DNA of 64,000 bases from Synechococcus sp. PROS-U-1 (GCF_014279755.1 NZ_CP047951.1:2356001-2420000), one strand, 5' to 3'; shown: positions 25,641 through 35,637, counted from the stretch's first letter. Numbers and translations are program-made. The notes: a model not told the origin generated them from the sequence alone.

Positions 25641-28310
25641 TCAAATGGCCCGAAGCGTTTGCTCCAATTCGGCTTGAGCGGCCTGCAGAGCATCAGCTAG
25701 AGCCGCGCCATCCCGACCACCGGCCTGAGCCAGGTTCGGGCGGCCACCACCACCGCCGCCACAGCGCTTGGCGATTCCGCCAATGAACTTGCCGGCCTGA
25801 AGCTTGGCGGCGATCACCTGCTTGCCGAAGGCCGCCACCAGAATCACTTTGCCCAGGTCGCCGGGATCAGGCAAACCGCCGATCACTACAGCAGCGCCAT
25901 CCCCCAGCTGATCCGCCAGGCTCTGGGCGGCTCCCTGCAAACCTGCGCCATCGACCCCGTCGAGGCGTTCCACCAGCAGCTGGAAGTCACCCACCGCCTC
26001 GGCCTTGGCGGCCAAAGCTCCTGCCTTGGCCACCGCCAGTTCCGCCTGAGCCGCCGCCAGGGCCTTGCCAGTGGCCTTGAGCTCTTCTTGCAAAGCGGCA
26101 ACACGATCAACGATCTCAGCGGGCTGGGCCTTGAAGCGATCCCCCAGCTGCTTCACCACCGCATCGCGCTCGTTCAAATAAGCGAGCACGGCTGGGCCCG
26201 CAACGGCTTCGATCCGGCGAATACCAGCAGCGACGCCACTTTCCGCCACGATCTTGAACAGACCGATCTCTGCGGTGTTGGCGACGTGGGTGCCACCACA
26301 GAGCTCCATGGACACACCGGGAACGTCAACGACGCGAACCACATCGGCGTACTTCTCCCCAAACATCGCCACGGCACCGGCCGCCTTGGCCTGATCAATC
26401 GCCATCTCCTGCACATCAAGCCCATGGGCTTCGGCGATCCAAGCGTTGATCAGTGCTTCGATCTGCAGCAACTGCTCCGCCGTCACCGCCTTGGGGCAGT
26501 GAAAGTCAAAGCGCAGTCGATCGAAATCCACCAGCGAGCCGGCCTGACCGATTCCCGGATCCACCACCTGCTTGAGCGCAGCCTGCAGAAGATGGGTGGC
26601 CGTGTGATTCGCCTGGGCCCGGCGCCGGCAGGCGCGATCCACCTGAGCTGTCACGGTCTCACCCAAGGAGAGCTCACCGCGTTCCACCCGCCCGGCATGC
26701 ACGAACACATCACGGCTGCGGCTCACCGACTCAACCCGCACGATCAGGTCTGTACCGGCCAGCACCCCGCAATCGCCCACCTGGCCACCGCCTTCTCCAT
26801 AGAACGGTGTGGTGTCGAGCACCACCTGAACAGCATCACCCGCCTTTGCGGTGGTGGCGGGTTCGCCATTCACCACCAACGCCTGCACGCAGGAGGAGTG
26901 GTCGAGGGCCTCATACCCCCGGAAACAAGTAGACGCCTGATCCTTCACCACCTGATCGATCGCATCCTGAAGCGTGAGATCAATGCTCACCGCCGCCGCC
27001 TTGGCCCGCTGACGCTGTTCTTCCATCGCCGCCTCGAAGCCATCGAGGTCAACGACCAAGCCCTGCTCCTCAGCAATTTCCTGGGTGAGCTCCAGGGGGA
27101 AGCCATAGGTGTCGTAGAGCTCAAAAGCCTGGGCGCCGCTGATCTGCTTCGGCTTGGAGGCCAGCACCTCCGCCAGCAGCTTCTCGCCACGCTCGAGGGT
27201 CTCAAGGAAGCGAGCTTCCTCTCGCTGGAGTTCGGCCAGAATCACCTCTTGCCTCTCAATCACGCTGGGGTGGGCCCCCTTGAGCAGGGCAATCGCCGCT
27301 TCCCCCATGGTGACCAGGAAGGGTTTGTCGATGCCCAGGAGGCGACCATGGCGCACCACCCGGCGCAGTAGGCGTCGAAGGATGTAGCCGCGGCCGAGGT
27401 TGCTGGCGGTGACGCCATCACAGATCAGCTGCGTCACAGCCCGGCTGTGATCACCGATCACCTTCAACGACGTCTTGCCCTTGTCGTCGAGCTGGTGGTA
27501 GTCGACCTCCGCCAGGTCCGCGGCTGCTTTGATCAGCGGAAAGATCAGGTCGGTTTCGTAGTTGTTGGGAACCTTCTGCAAGATCTGGGCCATCCGCTCC
27601 AGCCCCATGCCGGTGTCGATGTTGCGGTTGGCCAACGGCGTGAGGGTGCCCTCAGCGTCGCGGTTGTACTGCATGAACACCAAGTTGTAGAACTCGATGA
27701 AGCGGTCGTCGTCCTCGAGATCGATCCCCTCATCGCCCAGCTCCGGCTTGAAGTCGTAGTAGATCTCCGAGCAGGGACCACAGGGCCCGGTGGGACCGGA
27801 CGCCCAGAAGTTGTCGGCCTCGTCCATACGGATGATCCGCTTGGGGTTCACCCCCACCACATCGCGCCAGATCTGCTCGGCTTCGTCGTCCTCACGGAAG
27901 ACACTCACCACCAAGTTCTTGGGGTCGATGCCGTAAACACCGGTGCTGAGCTCCCAGGCCCACTCAATCGCCTGCTGCTTGAAGTAATCCCCAAAGGAGA
28001 AGTTGCCGAGCATCTCGAAAAAGGTGTGATGCCGGGCCGTGCGCCCCACGTTCTCGATGTCGTTGGTGCGGATGCACTTCTGTGAACTGGTGGCCCGGGG
28101 CGCCGGTCTCTCCTGCTGGCCGAGGAAGACAGGCTTAAAGGGCAGCATCCCCGCAATGGTGAGCAACACCGTTGGGTCATCCGGAATCAACGAGGCGCTG
28201 GCCATCCGCTTGTGGCCGCGCTCGGCATAAAAGTTCAGGAAAGCCTCACGGATCTCCTCACCGCTGCGCGGTGCAGACGCTGCAGAAGACGACGATGCGG
28301 CGGCGACCAT
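25641..28310 (-). CDS. alaS: Alanyl-tRNA synthetase
   Basis: AlaRS charges tRNA(Ala) and edits mischarged Ser/Gly. From the ATG of MVAAASSSSAASAPRSGEE the protein has 889 residues, normal for the family; the frame is open 44 codons further, but that part overlaps the divergent gene and looks unconserved. Class II motifs include SASLIPDDPTVLLTIAGMLPF and HHTFFEMLGNFSFGDYFK, the editing-site zinc ligands are in HTATHLLQ and CGGTHVANTAEIG, and a C-Ala domain ends in GGGGGGRPNLAQAGG. Confidence 0.96.
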   Translation of the reverse strand: MVAAASSSSAASAPRSGEEIREAFLNFYAERGHKRMASASLIPDDPTVLLTIAGMLPFKPVFLGQQERPAPRATSSQKCIRTNDIENVGRTARHHTFFEMLGNFSFGDYFKQQAIEWAWELSTGVYGIDPKNLVVSVFREDDEAEQIWRDVVGVNPKRIIRMDEADNFWASGPTGPCGPCSEIYYDFKPELGDEGIDLEDDDRFIEFYNLVFMQYNRDAEGTLTPLANRNIDTGMGLERMAQILQKVPNNYETDLIFPLIKAAADLAEVDYHQLDDKGKTSLKVIGDHSRAVTQLICDGVTASNLGRGYILRRLLRRVVRHGRLLGIDKPFLVTMGEAAIALLKGAHPSVIERQEVILAELQREEARFLETLERGEKLLAEVLASKPKQISGAQAFELYDTYGFPLELTQEIAEEQGLVVDLDGFEAAMEEQRQRAKAAAVSIDLTLQDAIDQVVKDQASTCFRGYEALDHSSCVQALVVNGEPATTAKAGDAVQVVLDTTPFYGEGGGQVGDCGVLAGTDLIVRVESVSRSRDVFVHAGRVERGELSLGETVTAQVDRACRRRAQANHTATHLLQAALKQVVDPGIGQAGSLVDFDRLRFDFHCPKAVTAEQLLQIEALINAWIAEAHGLDVQEMAIDQAKAAGAVAMFGEKYADVVRVVDVPGVSMELCGGTHVANTAEIGLFKIVAESGVAAGIRRIEAVAGPAVLAYLNERDAVVKQLGDRFKAQPAEIVDRVAALQEELKATGKALAAAQAELAVAKAGALAAKAEAVGDFQLLVERLDGVDGAGLQGAAQSLADQLGDGAAVVIGGLPDPGDLGKVILVAAFGKQVIAAKLQAGKFIGGIAKRCGGGGGGRPNLAQAGGRDGAALADALQAAQAELEQTLRAI

Positions 28311-28335
28311 GACAGGAAAGGGGGATCCTGCCGTC

Positions 28336-28752
28336 ATGATCGCCTTTGAACCGCCGGCGCCCGTGGCCGTTCCACCCAATGATCCTGAGATTCGCCAGCG
28401 ACTGAGACTGCAGTCGATCGGCTGGGCTCTCGCTGCCGGCATCAGCGCTGGCCTGCTGAGCTTGCCCTGGGGTTTGGAAGCCGCCGTGCGCTCCGGCGGA
28501 TGCGGTCTGTTTTACGGACTGCTGGCCTTCCACCTGCAACGGGTGGACCCCGATGACGGGCATCTGCAAGCGGGTCTGGTGGGGGCGGTCTGCGGGCTGC
28601 GCAGCCTCGGGATGCCGCTACCCCTTGACAACTGGCAGGTCGATGACCTGGCATTATTACTACTGGAGCTTTTTCAGGCCTGGCTGCCGTTGATCGGCAG
28701 TGCTCTCCTGCTCCACGGCACCCTCCGCTTCCTGCCCGCGTCGCGGCCATGA
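28336..28752 (+). CDS. Small membrane protein, unknown function
   Basis: This 138-residue product (from the ATG of MIAFEPPAPVAVPP) has two or three hydrophobic stretches: GWALAAGISAGLLSLPWGL, GCGLFYGLLAFHLQRV and LIGSALLLHGTLRFL. It is divergent from alaS (25 bp between starts) and its stop overlaps the ATG of the SNF2 helicase gene (ATGA), so it is likely the first gene of that unit. No family was recognised. Confidence 0.6.
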   Translation: MIAFEPPAPVAVPPNDPEIRQRLRLQSIGWALAAGISAGLLSLPWGLEAAVRSGGCGLFYGLLAFHLQRVDPDDGHLQAGLVGAVCGLRSLGMPLPLDNWQVDDLALLLLELFQAWLPLIGSALLLHGTLRFLPASRP

Positions 28753-31700
28753 GCCTGCTGCACGCCACCTGGCTTCCCGCCATCCGTACCTCCAGCAGTT
28801 CCGGTCAACCGGCACTGCTCGTTTGGGCTGACACCTGGCGGGTGGCCACCCCGGAAGGCCCAGGCCTCACCCCGGCGCTGCATCCCTTCACCCTCAGCCA
28901 CGACGATCTCAAGGCCTGGCTCAGCGAACGCGACCTGCTGCCGGGAGGCAGCATCGATGCCACGGCTTGTCTCACCCTGCCGAGCCGCACGGTGAAGCCG
29001 CGCAAAAGCCGAAGCAAAACCGCTGAGCCAGCACCGGAACAACCGGGCTGGACCGGGCTGCCGATGCAGGCCGGCGAGCCCATCCCGAAGCAGGTCGAAT
29101 GGTGGCCCTGGCAGGTGCAGGGTCTTGCGGTGGAACCATCCGCGGCCACGGAGTGGCTGTCCCGGTTGCCGCTGTCCGGGACCAACCCTGACCTGGCCGA
29201 TGAACTGCGCTGGTGGAGCCATCTGCAGCGCTGGGCCCTGAGCCTGGTGGCTCGCGGGCGCTGGATCCCTCAGATGGAACTAAGCAAAGGCGAGGGGTAT
29301 CCCCACCGGGCCCGTTGGGTGCCGTTGCTGAACCGAGAAGAGGACAGGCGCCGGCTGGAGGATCTTGCGGCAAGCCTGCCGCTGGTGGCCACCTGTGCCT
29401 TGCCCTGGCGCGAACCACTGGGGCGCCGGAGCAACCGCACCACCCGGCTACGGCCGGAGGCGATGCGGGCCGCCAACCCCGTGGCCAGCTGCCGGCCCCG
29501 CAGCGGACGCCTGCGGGTGGCGACCCTGCTGGAAGATCTGGTGGACGCGCAGCTGCGCAAGGACTTTGAGCCCTCCACTGATGGCCTTGATCCACTGCTG
29601 ACGCTCTGGCAAGAGGCCCTGGGGTCGGAGACCGGAGTGATCGAGATCGGTGATGAAGAGGCCGAACGACTGGCCACCGCCAGCAATCACTGGCGGGAAG
29701 GCATCGCTGGCGGATTCGCCGCCGCTCGCACCTGCCTTGAGCTGCACACCCCTCCGGATGGGGAGGATCTCTGGGAACTGCGCTTCGGGCTGCAGGCGGA
29801 GGCCGACCCAAGCCTGAAGCTTCCTGCCGCCGCGGCCTGGGCCTCGGGTGCCGAGATGCTGCAACTGGGTGAGATCCAGGTGGATCAACCCGGCGAAGTG
29901 TTGCTGGAGGGTCTGGGACGGGCACTCACGGTGTTCCCGCCCATCGAGCGGGGCCTGGAGAGCGCCACACCGGACACGATGCAGCTGACCCCGGCGGAGG
30001 CTTTCGTGCTGGTGCGCACGGCCGCCCGACAGCTGCGGGATGCCGGTGTGGGTGTGGAACTGCCCCCCAGCCTCTCCGGGGGTCTGGCCAGCCGGCTGGG
30101 TCTGGCGATCAAGGCGGAACTGCCGGAACGATCCCGGGGCTTCACCCTCGGTGAGTGTCTGGATTGGGAGTGGGATCTGATGATCGGCGGGGTGACGCTC
30201 ACCCTGCGCGAACTGGAGCGACTGAGCGGCAAGCGCAGCCCCCTGGTTCGGCACAAGGGGGCCTGGATCGAACTTCGGCCCAATGACCTCAAAAATGCCG
30301 AACGGTTCTGTGCCGCAAAACCGGAACTGAGCCTCGACGATGCGCTGCGGCTCACGGGAACGGAAGGGGAGCTGATGATGCGGATGCCGGTGCATCGTTT
30401 TGATGCAGGCCCACGGCTTCAGTCGGTGCTGGAGCAGTACCACCAGCAGAAGGCCCCTGATCCGTTACCGGCCCCGGAGGGGTTCAGCGGCCAGTTGCGG
30501 CCTTATCAGGAGCGGGGCCTGGGCTGGCTGGCCTTCCTGCACCGCTTTGACCAGGGGGCCTGCCTGGCCGACGACATGGGACTGGGCAAAACGATCCAGC
30601 TGCTGGCCTTCCTGCAACACCTCAAAGCGGAGCAGGAACTGAAACGCCCGGTGCTGCTGGTGGCCCCCACATCGGTGCTCACCAACTGGCGACGAGAGGC
30701 GGAATCGTTCACGCCGGAATTAGCCGTAATCGAGCACTACGGTCCGCGCCGACCCTCCACCCCCGTCGAACTCAAGAAGGCGTTGAAGGACGTGGATCTG
30801 GTGCTCACCAGCTACGGCCTGCTGCAACGGGACAGCGAATTGCTGGAGACCCAGGACTGGCAAGGGGTGGTGATTGATGAAGCCCAGGCGATCAAGAACC
30901 CCGGCGCCAAGCAAAGCCAGGCAGCCAGGGATCTGGCCCGCTCCGGCCGCAGCAAGAGCAACCGCTTCCGCATCGCCCTCACCGGCACGCCGGTGGAAAA
31001 CCGTGTCAGCGAACTGTGGGCGTTGATGGACTTCCTCAACCCCAAGGTGCTGGGGGAAGAAGACTTCTTCCGCCAGCGCTACCGCATGCCGATCGAGCGC
31101 TACGGCGACATGTCGTCACTCCGGGACCTCAAAGGCCGTGTAGGCCCGTTCATCCTGCGCCGGCTGAAAACCGACAAGACGATCATTTCCGACCTGCCCG
31201 AAAAGGTGGAACTGAGCGAATGGGTGGGGCTGAGCAAAGAGCAGAAATCCCTGTACAGCAAAACCGTGGAAGACACGCTGGATGCCATCGCGCGAGCACC
31301 GCGCGGCCAACGTCACGGCCAGGTGCTGGCCCTGCTGACCCGACTGAAACAGATCTGCAACCACCCGGCCCTGGCCCTCAGCGAAGGGGCGGTGGACGAT
31401 GACTTCCTGGGCCGTTCCGCCAAGCTGCAGCGACTGGAGGAAATCCTCGACGAGGTGATCGAAGCGGGCGATCGGGCCCTGCTGTTTACCCAGTTCGCCG
31501 AATGGGGGCATCTGCTGCAGGCCTGGATGCAACAGCGCTGGAAGGCGGAGGTGCCCTTCCTGTATGGCGGCACCCGCAAGAGCGAACGCCAGGCGATGGT
31601 GGACCGCTTCCAGGAGGATCCCCGCGGTCCGCAGCTGTTCCTTCTGTCGCTTAAGGCCGGTGGTGTGGGCCTCAACCTCACCCGGGCCAGCCACGTGTTC

Positions 31701-31946
31701 CACATCGATCGCTGGTGGAACCCGGCCGTGGAGAACCAGGCCACCGACCGGGCCTATCGGATTGGCCAGACCAACCGGGTGATGGTGCACAAATTCATCA
31801 CCAGCGGCTCAGTGGAAGAAAAGATCGATCGGATGATCCGAGAGAAATCACGCCTGGCCGAAGATGTGATCGGCTCCGGGGAGGATTGGCTGGGCAGCCT
31901 CGGTGGCGATCAATTGCGCGATCTCGTTTCCTTAGAGGACACCTGA
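28749..31946 (+). CDS. SNF2/Rad54-family DNA translocase (helicase-like)
   Basis: This 1,065-residue bacterial SNF2-family ATPase has an N-terminal half (about 1-560) of the accessory type found in bacterial SNF2 proteins, followed by the two RecA-like lobes. Motifs: Walker A in LADDMGLGKTIQLLAFLQ, LLVAPTSVLTNWRREA, Walker B-type VVIDEAQAIKNP, LTGTPVENRVSELWALMDF, then motif V/VI in SLKAGGVGLNLTRASHVFH and DRAYRIGQTNRVMVHKFI. Such proteins remodel protein-DNA complexes; the cellular role in cyanobacteria is not settled. The SWIM gene begins 2 bp after its stop, a pairing often seen in bacteria. Confidence 0.93.
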   Translation: MSLLHATWLPAIRTSSSSGQPALLVWADTWRVATPEGPGLTPALHPFTLSHDDLKAWLSERDLLPGGSIDATACLTLPSRTVKPRKSRSKTAEPAPEQPGWTGLPMQAGEPIPKQVEWWPWQVQGLAVEPSAATEWLSRLPLSGTNPDLADELRWWSHLQRWALSLVARGRWIPQMELSKGEGYPHRARWVPLLNREEDRRRLEDLAASLPLVATCALPWREPLGRRSNRTTRLRPEAMRAANPVASCRPRSGRLRVATLLEDLVDAQLRKDFEPSTDGLDPLLTLWQEALGSETGVIEIGDEEAERLATASNHWREGIAGGFAAARTCLELHTPPDGEDLWELRFGLQAEADPSLKLPAAAAWASGAEMLQLGEIQVDQPGEVLLEGLGRALTVFPPIERGLESATPDTMQLTPAEAFVLVRTAARQLRDAGVGVELPPSLSGGLASRLGLAIKAELPERSRGFTLGECLDWEWDLMIGGVTLTLRELERLSGKRSPLVRHKGAWIELRPNDLKNAERFCAAKPELSLDDALRLTGTEGELMMRMPVHRFDAGPRLQSVLEQYHQQKAPDPLPAPEGFSGQLRPYQERGLGWLAFLHRFDQGACLADDMGLGKTIQLLAFLQHLKAEQELKRPVLLVAPTSVLTNWRREAESFTPELAVIEHYGPRRPSTPVELKKALKDVDLVLTSYGLLQRDSELLETQDWQGVVIDEAQAIKNPGAKQSQAARDLARSGRSKSNRFRIALTGTPVENRVSELWALMDFLNPKVLGEEDFFRQRYRMPIERYGDMSSLRDLKGRVGPFILRRLKTDKTIISDLPEKVELSEWVGLSKEQKSLYSKTVEDTLDAIARAPRGQRHGQVLALLTRLKQICNHPALALSEGAVDDDFLGRSAKLQRLEEILDEVIEAGDRALLFTQFAEWGHLLQAWMQQRWKAEVPFLYGGTRKSERQAMVDRFQEDPRGPQLFLLSLKAGGVGLNLTRASHVFHIDRWWNPAVENQATDRAYRIGQTNRVMVHKFITSGSVEEKIDRMIREKSRLAEDVIGSGEDWLGSLGGDQLRDLVSLEDT

Positions 31947-31948
31947 CC

Positions 31949-32836
31949 ATGAGCATCAGCAACGGCAGCACCAACGGCAGCACCGCCATCGGCGACGACG
32001 GCCTGGGCCAACAGCCCTGGTGGGTTGAGCAATGGATGGAGCTGATCAACGGCTACCGCTTCAAGAAACGGTTGGAGCGGGCCTGGGGCTATGCCCGAGA
32101 AGGCCATGTGACCTCGATCCGCTTTGAAGGCCGCCGGGTGCATGCCCGCGTGCAGGGCACAGATGAAGCGCCTTACAAGGTGAAGCTCTGGCTCGACGTG
32201 CTGAACGATGAGGACTGGGGCTACGTGCTGGAAGCCCTGACCCAGAAAGCCCGCTGGTCGGCCCAGCTGCTGGCAGGAATCATGCCCTCAGACATCGAAC
32301 GGGCCTTTGCTGCCAGCGGCAAGCGGTTGTTCCCGTTCAAGCTGCAGGAGGTGCGCAGCGAGTGCAGCTGCCCGGACAAAGCCAACCCCTGCAAACACAT
32401 CAGCGCGGTGTATTTCCTGATGGGGGATCGCTTCAGTGAAGATCCCTTTGTGCTGTTCCAGTTGCGGGGCCGCAACCGGGCTCGGCTGCTGGAAGACCTG
32501 GCGGAACACCGGCGCAAGGCCCTGGCAGAACGGGCTGCGGAGGCCAAGGAAGCAGGCATTACCAGCACCCCTGAAGAAGCTGCACCCCTGCCACCCCATG
32601 CAGCCGTGGAGGATCCCGCCCTGTGGTGGCGCTACAACCGCAGCCTGGATGGAGACCTGGTGGTGATCACTCCTGCCATGGATGGCGATACAGGGCTTGA
32701 TGCCGCCGGAGACCTGCCGCTGGCGGAAGACCCGCGCTTCGCCGAGGCCCGCAGCACCTTCCTCAGCAACCTCAAGGCCCATGGCCAAGCCAGTGCCCAA
32801 CGAGCGATGCTGCAGGCCATGGCGGCCGGCAGCTGA
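31949..32836 (+). CDS. SWIM zinc-finger protein paired with SNF2 ATPase
   Basis: The start is the ATG right after the SNF2 stop, giving 295 residues; the longer open frame lies inside the SNF2 gene. The SWIM motif CxCx(n)CxH is seen as CSCPDKANPCKHISAVYF at about residues 139-156. SWIM domains bind DNA or proteins, and bacterial ones usually accompany SNF2 ATPases, probably as a subunit or targeting factor. The C-terminal part is helical and Ala/Glu-rich. A 13-bp gap leads to the MEKHLA gene. Confidence 0.88.
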   Translation: MSISNGSTNGSTAIGDDGLGQQPWWVEQWMELINGYRFKKRLERAWGYAREGHVTSIRFEGRRVHARVQGTDEAPYKVKLWLDVLNDEDWGYVLEALTQKARWSAQLLAGIMPSDIERAFAASGKRLFPFKLQEVRSECSCPDKANPCKHISAVYFLMGDRFSEDPFVLFQLRGRNRARLLEDLAEHRRKALAERAAEAKEAGITSTPEEAAPLPPHAAVEDPALWWRYNRSLDGDLVVITPAMDGDTGLDAAGDLPLAEDPRFAEARSTFLSNLKAHGQASAQRAMLQAMAAGS

Positions 32837-32849
32837 AGCGAGGGGAGCC

Positions 32850-33335
32850 ATGGCCAGCGAAGCCACCTGGCTCACCACCGAAAAACAAGGGCTCGCCGGA
32901 GTGCTGCTGCAATCCCACCAACGGGCCTTCAACCGGCCGCTGATCGCGGCTGCCCAACCGGGTCGCTCCAGGCGTCTGCTCTGCCAGGAGCTGTTCGCCT
33001 GCGGCTTTCCGGTGCTGGCCCATGGCACGGAGAAGGATCCCAGGCTCAGCTATGCCAATGCCGCAGCGCTGCAGCTGTGGGAGACCAACTGGGATGAACT
33101 GATCGGCCTTCCCTCACGGCTCACAGCACCCGACAGCGAACGTGCGGAGCGCAGCAGTGCCCTGGGCCAGGCCCAACGCCTGGATGCGGTGCAGAACTAT
33201 CGCGGCATTCGCATCAGCCGCCAAGGGCGGCAATTCATGATAAACAACGCCAAGATCTGGACCCTCTGGGATGCAGAAGAGCGGGTCTGCGGGCAGGCGG
33301 CTTGCTTCAGCGATTGGTGGTGGGTGAATAGATAG
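32850..33335 (+). CDS. MEKHLA-domain protein
   Basis: This 161-residue protein is almost entirely a MEKHLA domain, a PAS-related fold first seen at the end of plant HD-ZIP III factors and found alone in cyanobacteria. Signatures: LLQSHQRAFNRPLI, VLAHGTEKDPRLSYANAAAL, QLWETNWDELIGLPSRLTA, NYRGIRISRQGRQF and CGQAACFSDWWW. The ATG at 32850 follows the SWIM stop by 13 bp, so a three-gene unit is likely. Its function is unknown; a PAS-like sensory role is the usual proposal. Confidence 0.85.
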   Translation: MASEATWLTTEKQGLAGVLLQSHQRAFNRPLIAAAQPGRSRRLLCQELFACGFPVLAHGTEKDPRLSYANAAALQLWETNWDELIGLPSRLTAPDSERAERSSALGQAQRLDAVQNYRGIRISRQGRQFMINNAKIWTLWDAEERVCGQAACFSDWWWVNR

Positions 33336-33387
33336 CTGTAGCCGCAACAGGCATACTCTCTACATTCCGAACGGCACAGACAGATCG

Positions 33388-34992
33388 ATGGTATTCGAAG
33401 GCGACACAATAGAATTCACACTTATCAATCAAACGCAACAATGGGGGAGCTTTTATTGGGGGATAGAAGCAACCAAAGGATTCATAACAGATAGTGATTT
33501 TGAGAATCCCCCGAACAGCAATTTCACTTATCTATCATTGTCATACGACCTTCTCCCAGGAGAAAGCAAAACGTTTCAATTAAAGACTAAAAATGACAAA
33601 CTAATTGAAGGCCTGGAGCAGTTTAGAATCTTCAGCACCAGAGGAAATTCAAATGAGAGAATAGAAAATAAGACGATCATAGCCGACTTCTCAATTAAAG
33701 ATACAGAGCAACCGTTACTATCGGTTACCTCAACTTCCCTCCACAAGGGAATAAGCCGAGGCCTCGATCTGGCGGCACCCCCCGGAAAAACGAAAAGCCT
33801 TATAAGTGATGACTTCCAATTCGCCATCCAAGAACAACAAACTTCTGACGGAGACACATTTACAACCAATCCCATTAAAAATATTATTAGCCTATCGCCA
33901 TCATCCTTCATCCTCCAATACAACGAAGGATACGGAACATCAGAAAGCAATCGCCTGGTGCTCGCGACAAAGAACAAACAAAAAAATCTCCAAGCAAGCA
34001 TTTCCTACCAAGAATTACCCAAATTCTCAACCCACCGATACTCACAAACCATCAACGCAGCCTTTGATTCCAAAGGAAATCTTTATAGCATTCACAACTA
34101 CTATCCAAACAACAGCACCGAAGAGAGAAAAAGGCTTCTCCTCAAGCACAATCAAAAAGGGAAGGAAGTTTTTCAAACCGAGCTTTCCTCATATAACCCC
34201 GCAACCATCGCAGCAGACAACAAAGGCGGACTGTTAATCAGCTCCACCAATTACAATAATGACAGAATTTCAATTGAGCGACGAAACAGTAGAACTGGAA
34301 ACCAGATATGGTCAAGCGAGCCATTTTTTTGTGGATTTACATACACCTGCGGGAGCTTTAATAAAAGTTCTCGATCCATCCAACCCCTAGACGACGGATC
34401 ATTTCTTACCGCAGCCAGCGGCTATTTGGACCTCTCCGAGCGTCAATCAGCGAGCCACATCGCGAAAGTCTCCCTTAAAGACGGAAGCCTTCAAGCGCTT
34501 CTTGAAGTAGATAACGACCCCACCTATACAGATCACGAATTCTTTATCAATGAGGGCCAAATCATCTTCCGGACCTCAATCAGAGCCTATGAAGTAAGCG
34601 TTGATGCGAAACCAATTCATCCTTTCGAATTCCCCACAATTCAAGCAGACGAAGATTCCAACAGAAAGAGCCTCATCCACCAACTAACTAAACCCAAGCG
34701 ATTCAGAAGACAATTCGTCGACAAAATCACAAACTTCAAACCAAACGAGGACACACTCTCCGTTTTGCGGTCTGATTTCGACGTCGGAAAGCGAATCAAA
34801 TTTGCTACCGGCAAAAACAAGCGAGCAGCAAGAGCACTGAGCAACCAAGAGCTCGACTTCATCTATGACCAAAAGAAAGGAGGTCTTTATTACAACGAAA
34901 ATGGAGCCGATCGAGGCTTTGGCAATGGCGGCCTGATTGCAATTCTCAAAGGTGCACCAGACATCAGTACTGAACACATTCAATCCATCTGA
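33388..34992 (+). CDS. AT-rich repeat-type surface or exoprotein, probably N-terminally truncated
   Basis: The 534-residue protein begins abruptly inside what looks like a Calx-beta-type strand pattern (VFEGDTIEFTLINQ), has no signal peptide, a middle with beta-propeller-like strands (INAAFDSKGNLYSIHNYYP, TIAADNKGGLLISSTNYN), and ends with LDFIYDQKKGGLYYNENG and GNGGLIAILKGAPDIS. That ending resembles the C-terminus of cyanobacterial RTX-like exported proteins, where it follows the calcium-binding repeats and carries the type I secretion signal. The calcium-binding nonapeptides themselves are absent. Base composition is far lower in GC than the SNF2 unit upstream. Confidence 0.6.
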   Translation: MVFEGDTIEFTLINQTQQWGSFYWGIEATKGFITDSDFENPPNSNFTYLSLSYDLLPGESKTFQLKTKNDKLIEGLEQFRIFSTRGNSNERIENKTIIADFSIKDTEQPLLSVTSTSLHKGISRGLDLAAPPGKTKSLISDDFQFAIQEQQTSDGDTFTTNPIKNIISLSPSSFILQYNEGYGTSESNRLVLATKNKQKNLQASISYQELPKFSTHRYSQTINAAFDSKGNLYSIHNYYPNNSTEERKRLLLKHNQKGKEVFQTELSSYNPATIAADNKGGLLISSTNYNNDRISIERRNSRTGNQIWSSEPFFCGFTYTCGSFNKSSRSIQPLDDGSFLTAASGYLDLSERQSASHIAKVSLKDGSLQALLEVDNDPTYTDHEFFINEGQIIFRTSIRAYEVSVDAKPIHPFEFPTIQADEDSNRKSLIHQLTKPKRFRRQFVDKITNFKPNEDTLSVLRSDFDVGKRIKFATGKNKRAARALSNQELDFIYDQKKGGLYYNENGADRGFGNGGLIAILKGAPDISTEHIQSI

Positions 34993-35173
34993 GCCAGACG
35001 TTCTCAAGCTCGGACGGTTCTCCCACCATCCCTGTGGTGCCAACCGAACCCTGGGGTAGAGACCGAATCAAAACGGACGGTTCCCCCGCTTCTGGTTCTC
35101 ATCCAAGCGGCGCAGATTGTGATGGCGGGCAAGCAAGCAAGTCCGCAGATGTTCATTCTTCAGAGCAACCATC

Positions 35174-35566
35174 ATGCTGACCCTCCGCCAATCTCCCTTT
35201 GATCTGTTCGAGCGTCTCGAGCAGCAACTGGCCACCGCAGAGCGCGTCCCCAACGCTGAAATCCATGAGGCCGAATCCAGCTACAGCGTGCGGCTGGAAC
35301 TGCCTGGCGTGGACCGCGACTCCATCGACATCAAGGCCACCGATCGCAATCTGGTGATCACTGCCGAGCGCCCAGCAGCAAGCAGCGACGACAACAACGC
35401 ACCTCTGCTGAACGAATTCCGCAGCGGCACCTGGAGCCGCAGCTTCCGCTTCCCCCACAGCCTCGATCGTGATCAGCTCAAGGCCAGCTACCGCGACGGC
35501 ATTCTTGAAATCAACGCCGGCAAAGCTGTGGAGCACACCAGCGTTTCAGTGAAAATCGACAGCTGA
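35174..35566 (+). CDS. Hsp20 / small heat-shock protein
   Basis: This 130-residue alpha-crystallin-type chaperone holds unfolding proteins in solution for later refolding. The alpha-crystallin domain spans about residues 27-125: YSVRLELPGVDRDSIDIKAT, LVITAERP, GTWSRSFRFPHSLDRDQLKA, and RDGILEINAGK in place of the usual GVL motif. The C-terminal I-x-I tail is not obvious (it ends VSVKIDS). A strong terminator follows. The GC content returns to that of the core genome here. Confidence 0.92.
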   Translation: MLTLRQSPFDLFERLEQQLATAERVPNAEIHEAESSYSVRLELPGVDRDSIDIKATDRNLVITAERPAASSDDNNAPLLNEFRSGTWSRSFRFPHSLDRDQLKASYRDGILEINAGKAVEHTSVSVKIDS

Positions 35567-35637
35567 TCAGGACCCGGGCACTGAACAGCCTTGGGCTGGA
35601 CAAGCTCAACACACCAAGACGAGAAGAACGGAAGCCC

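Noticed and set aside
26088-27371. 427-codon ORF on the plus strand
   Set aside because: It is antisense to alaS; the His/Leu/Arg-rich translation is typical of a shadow frame.
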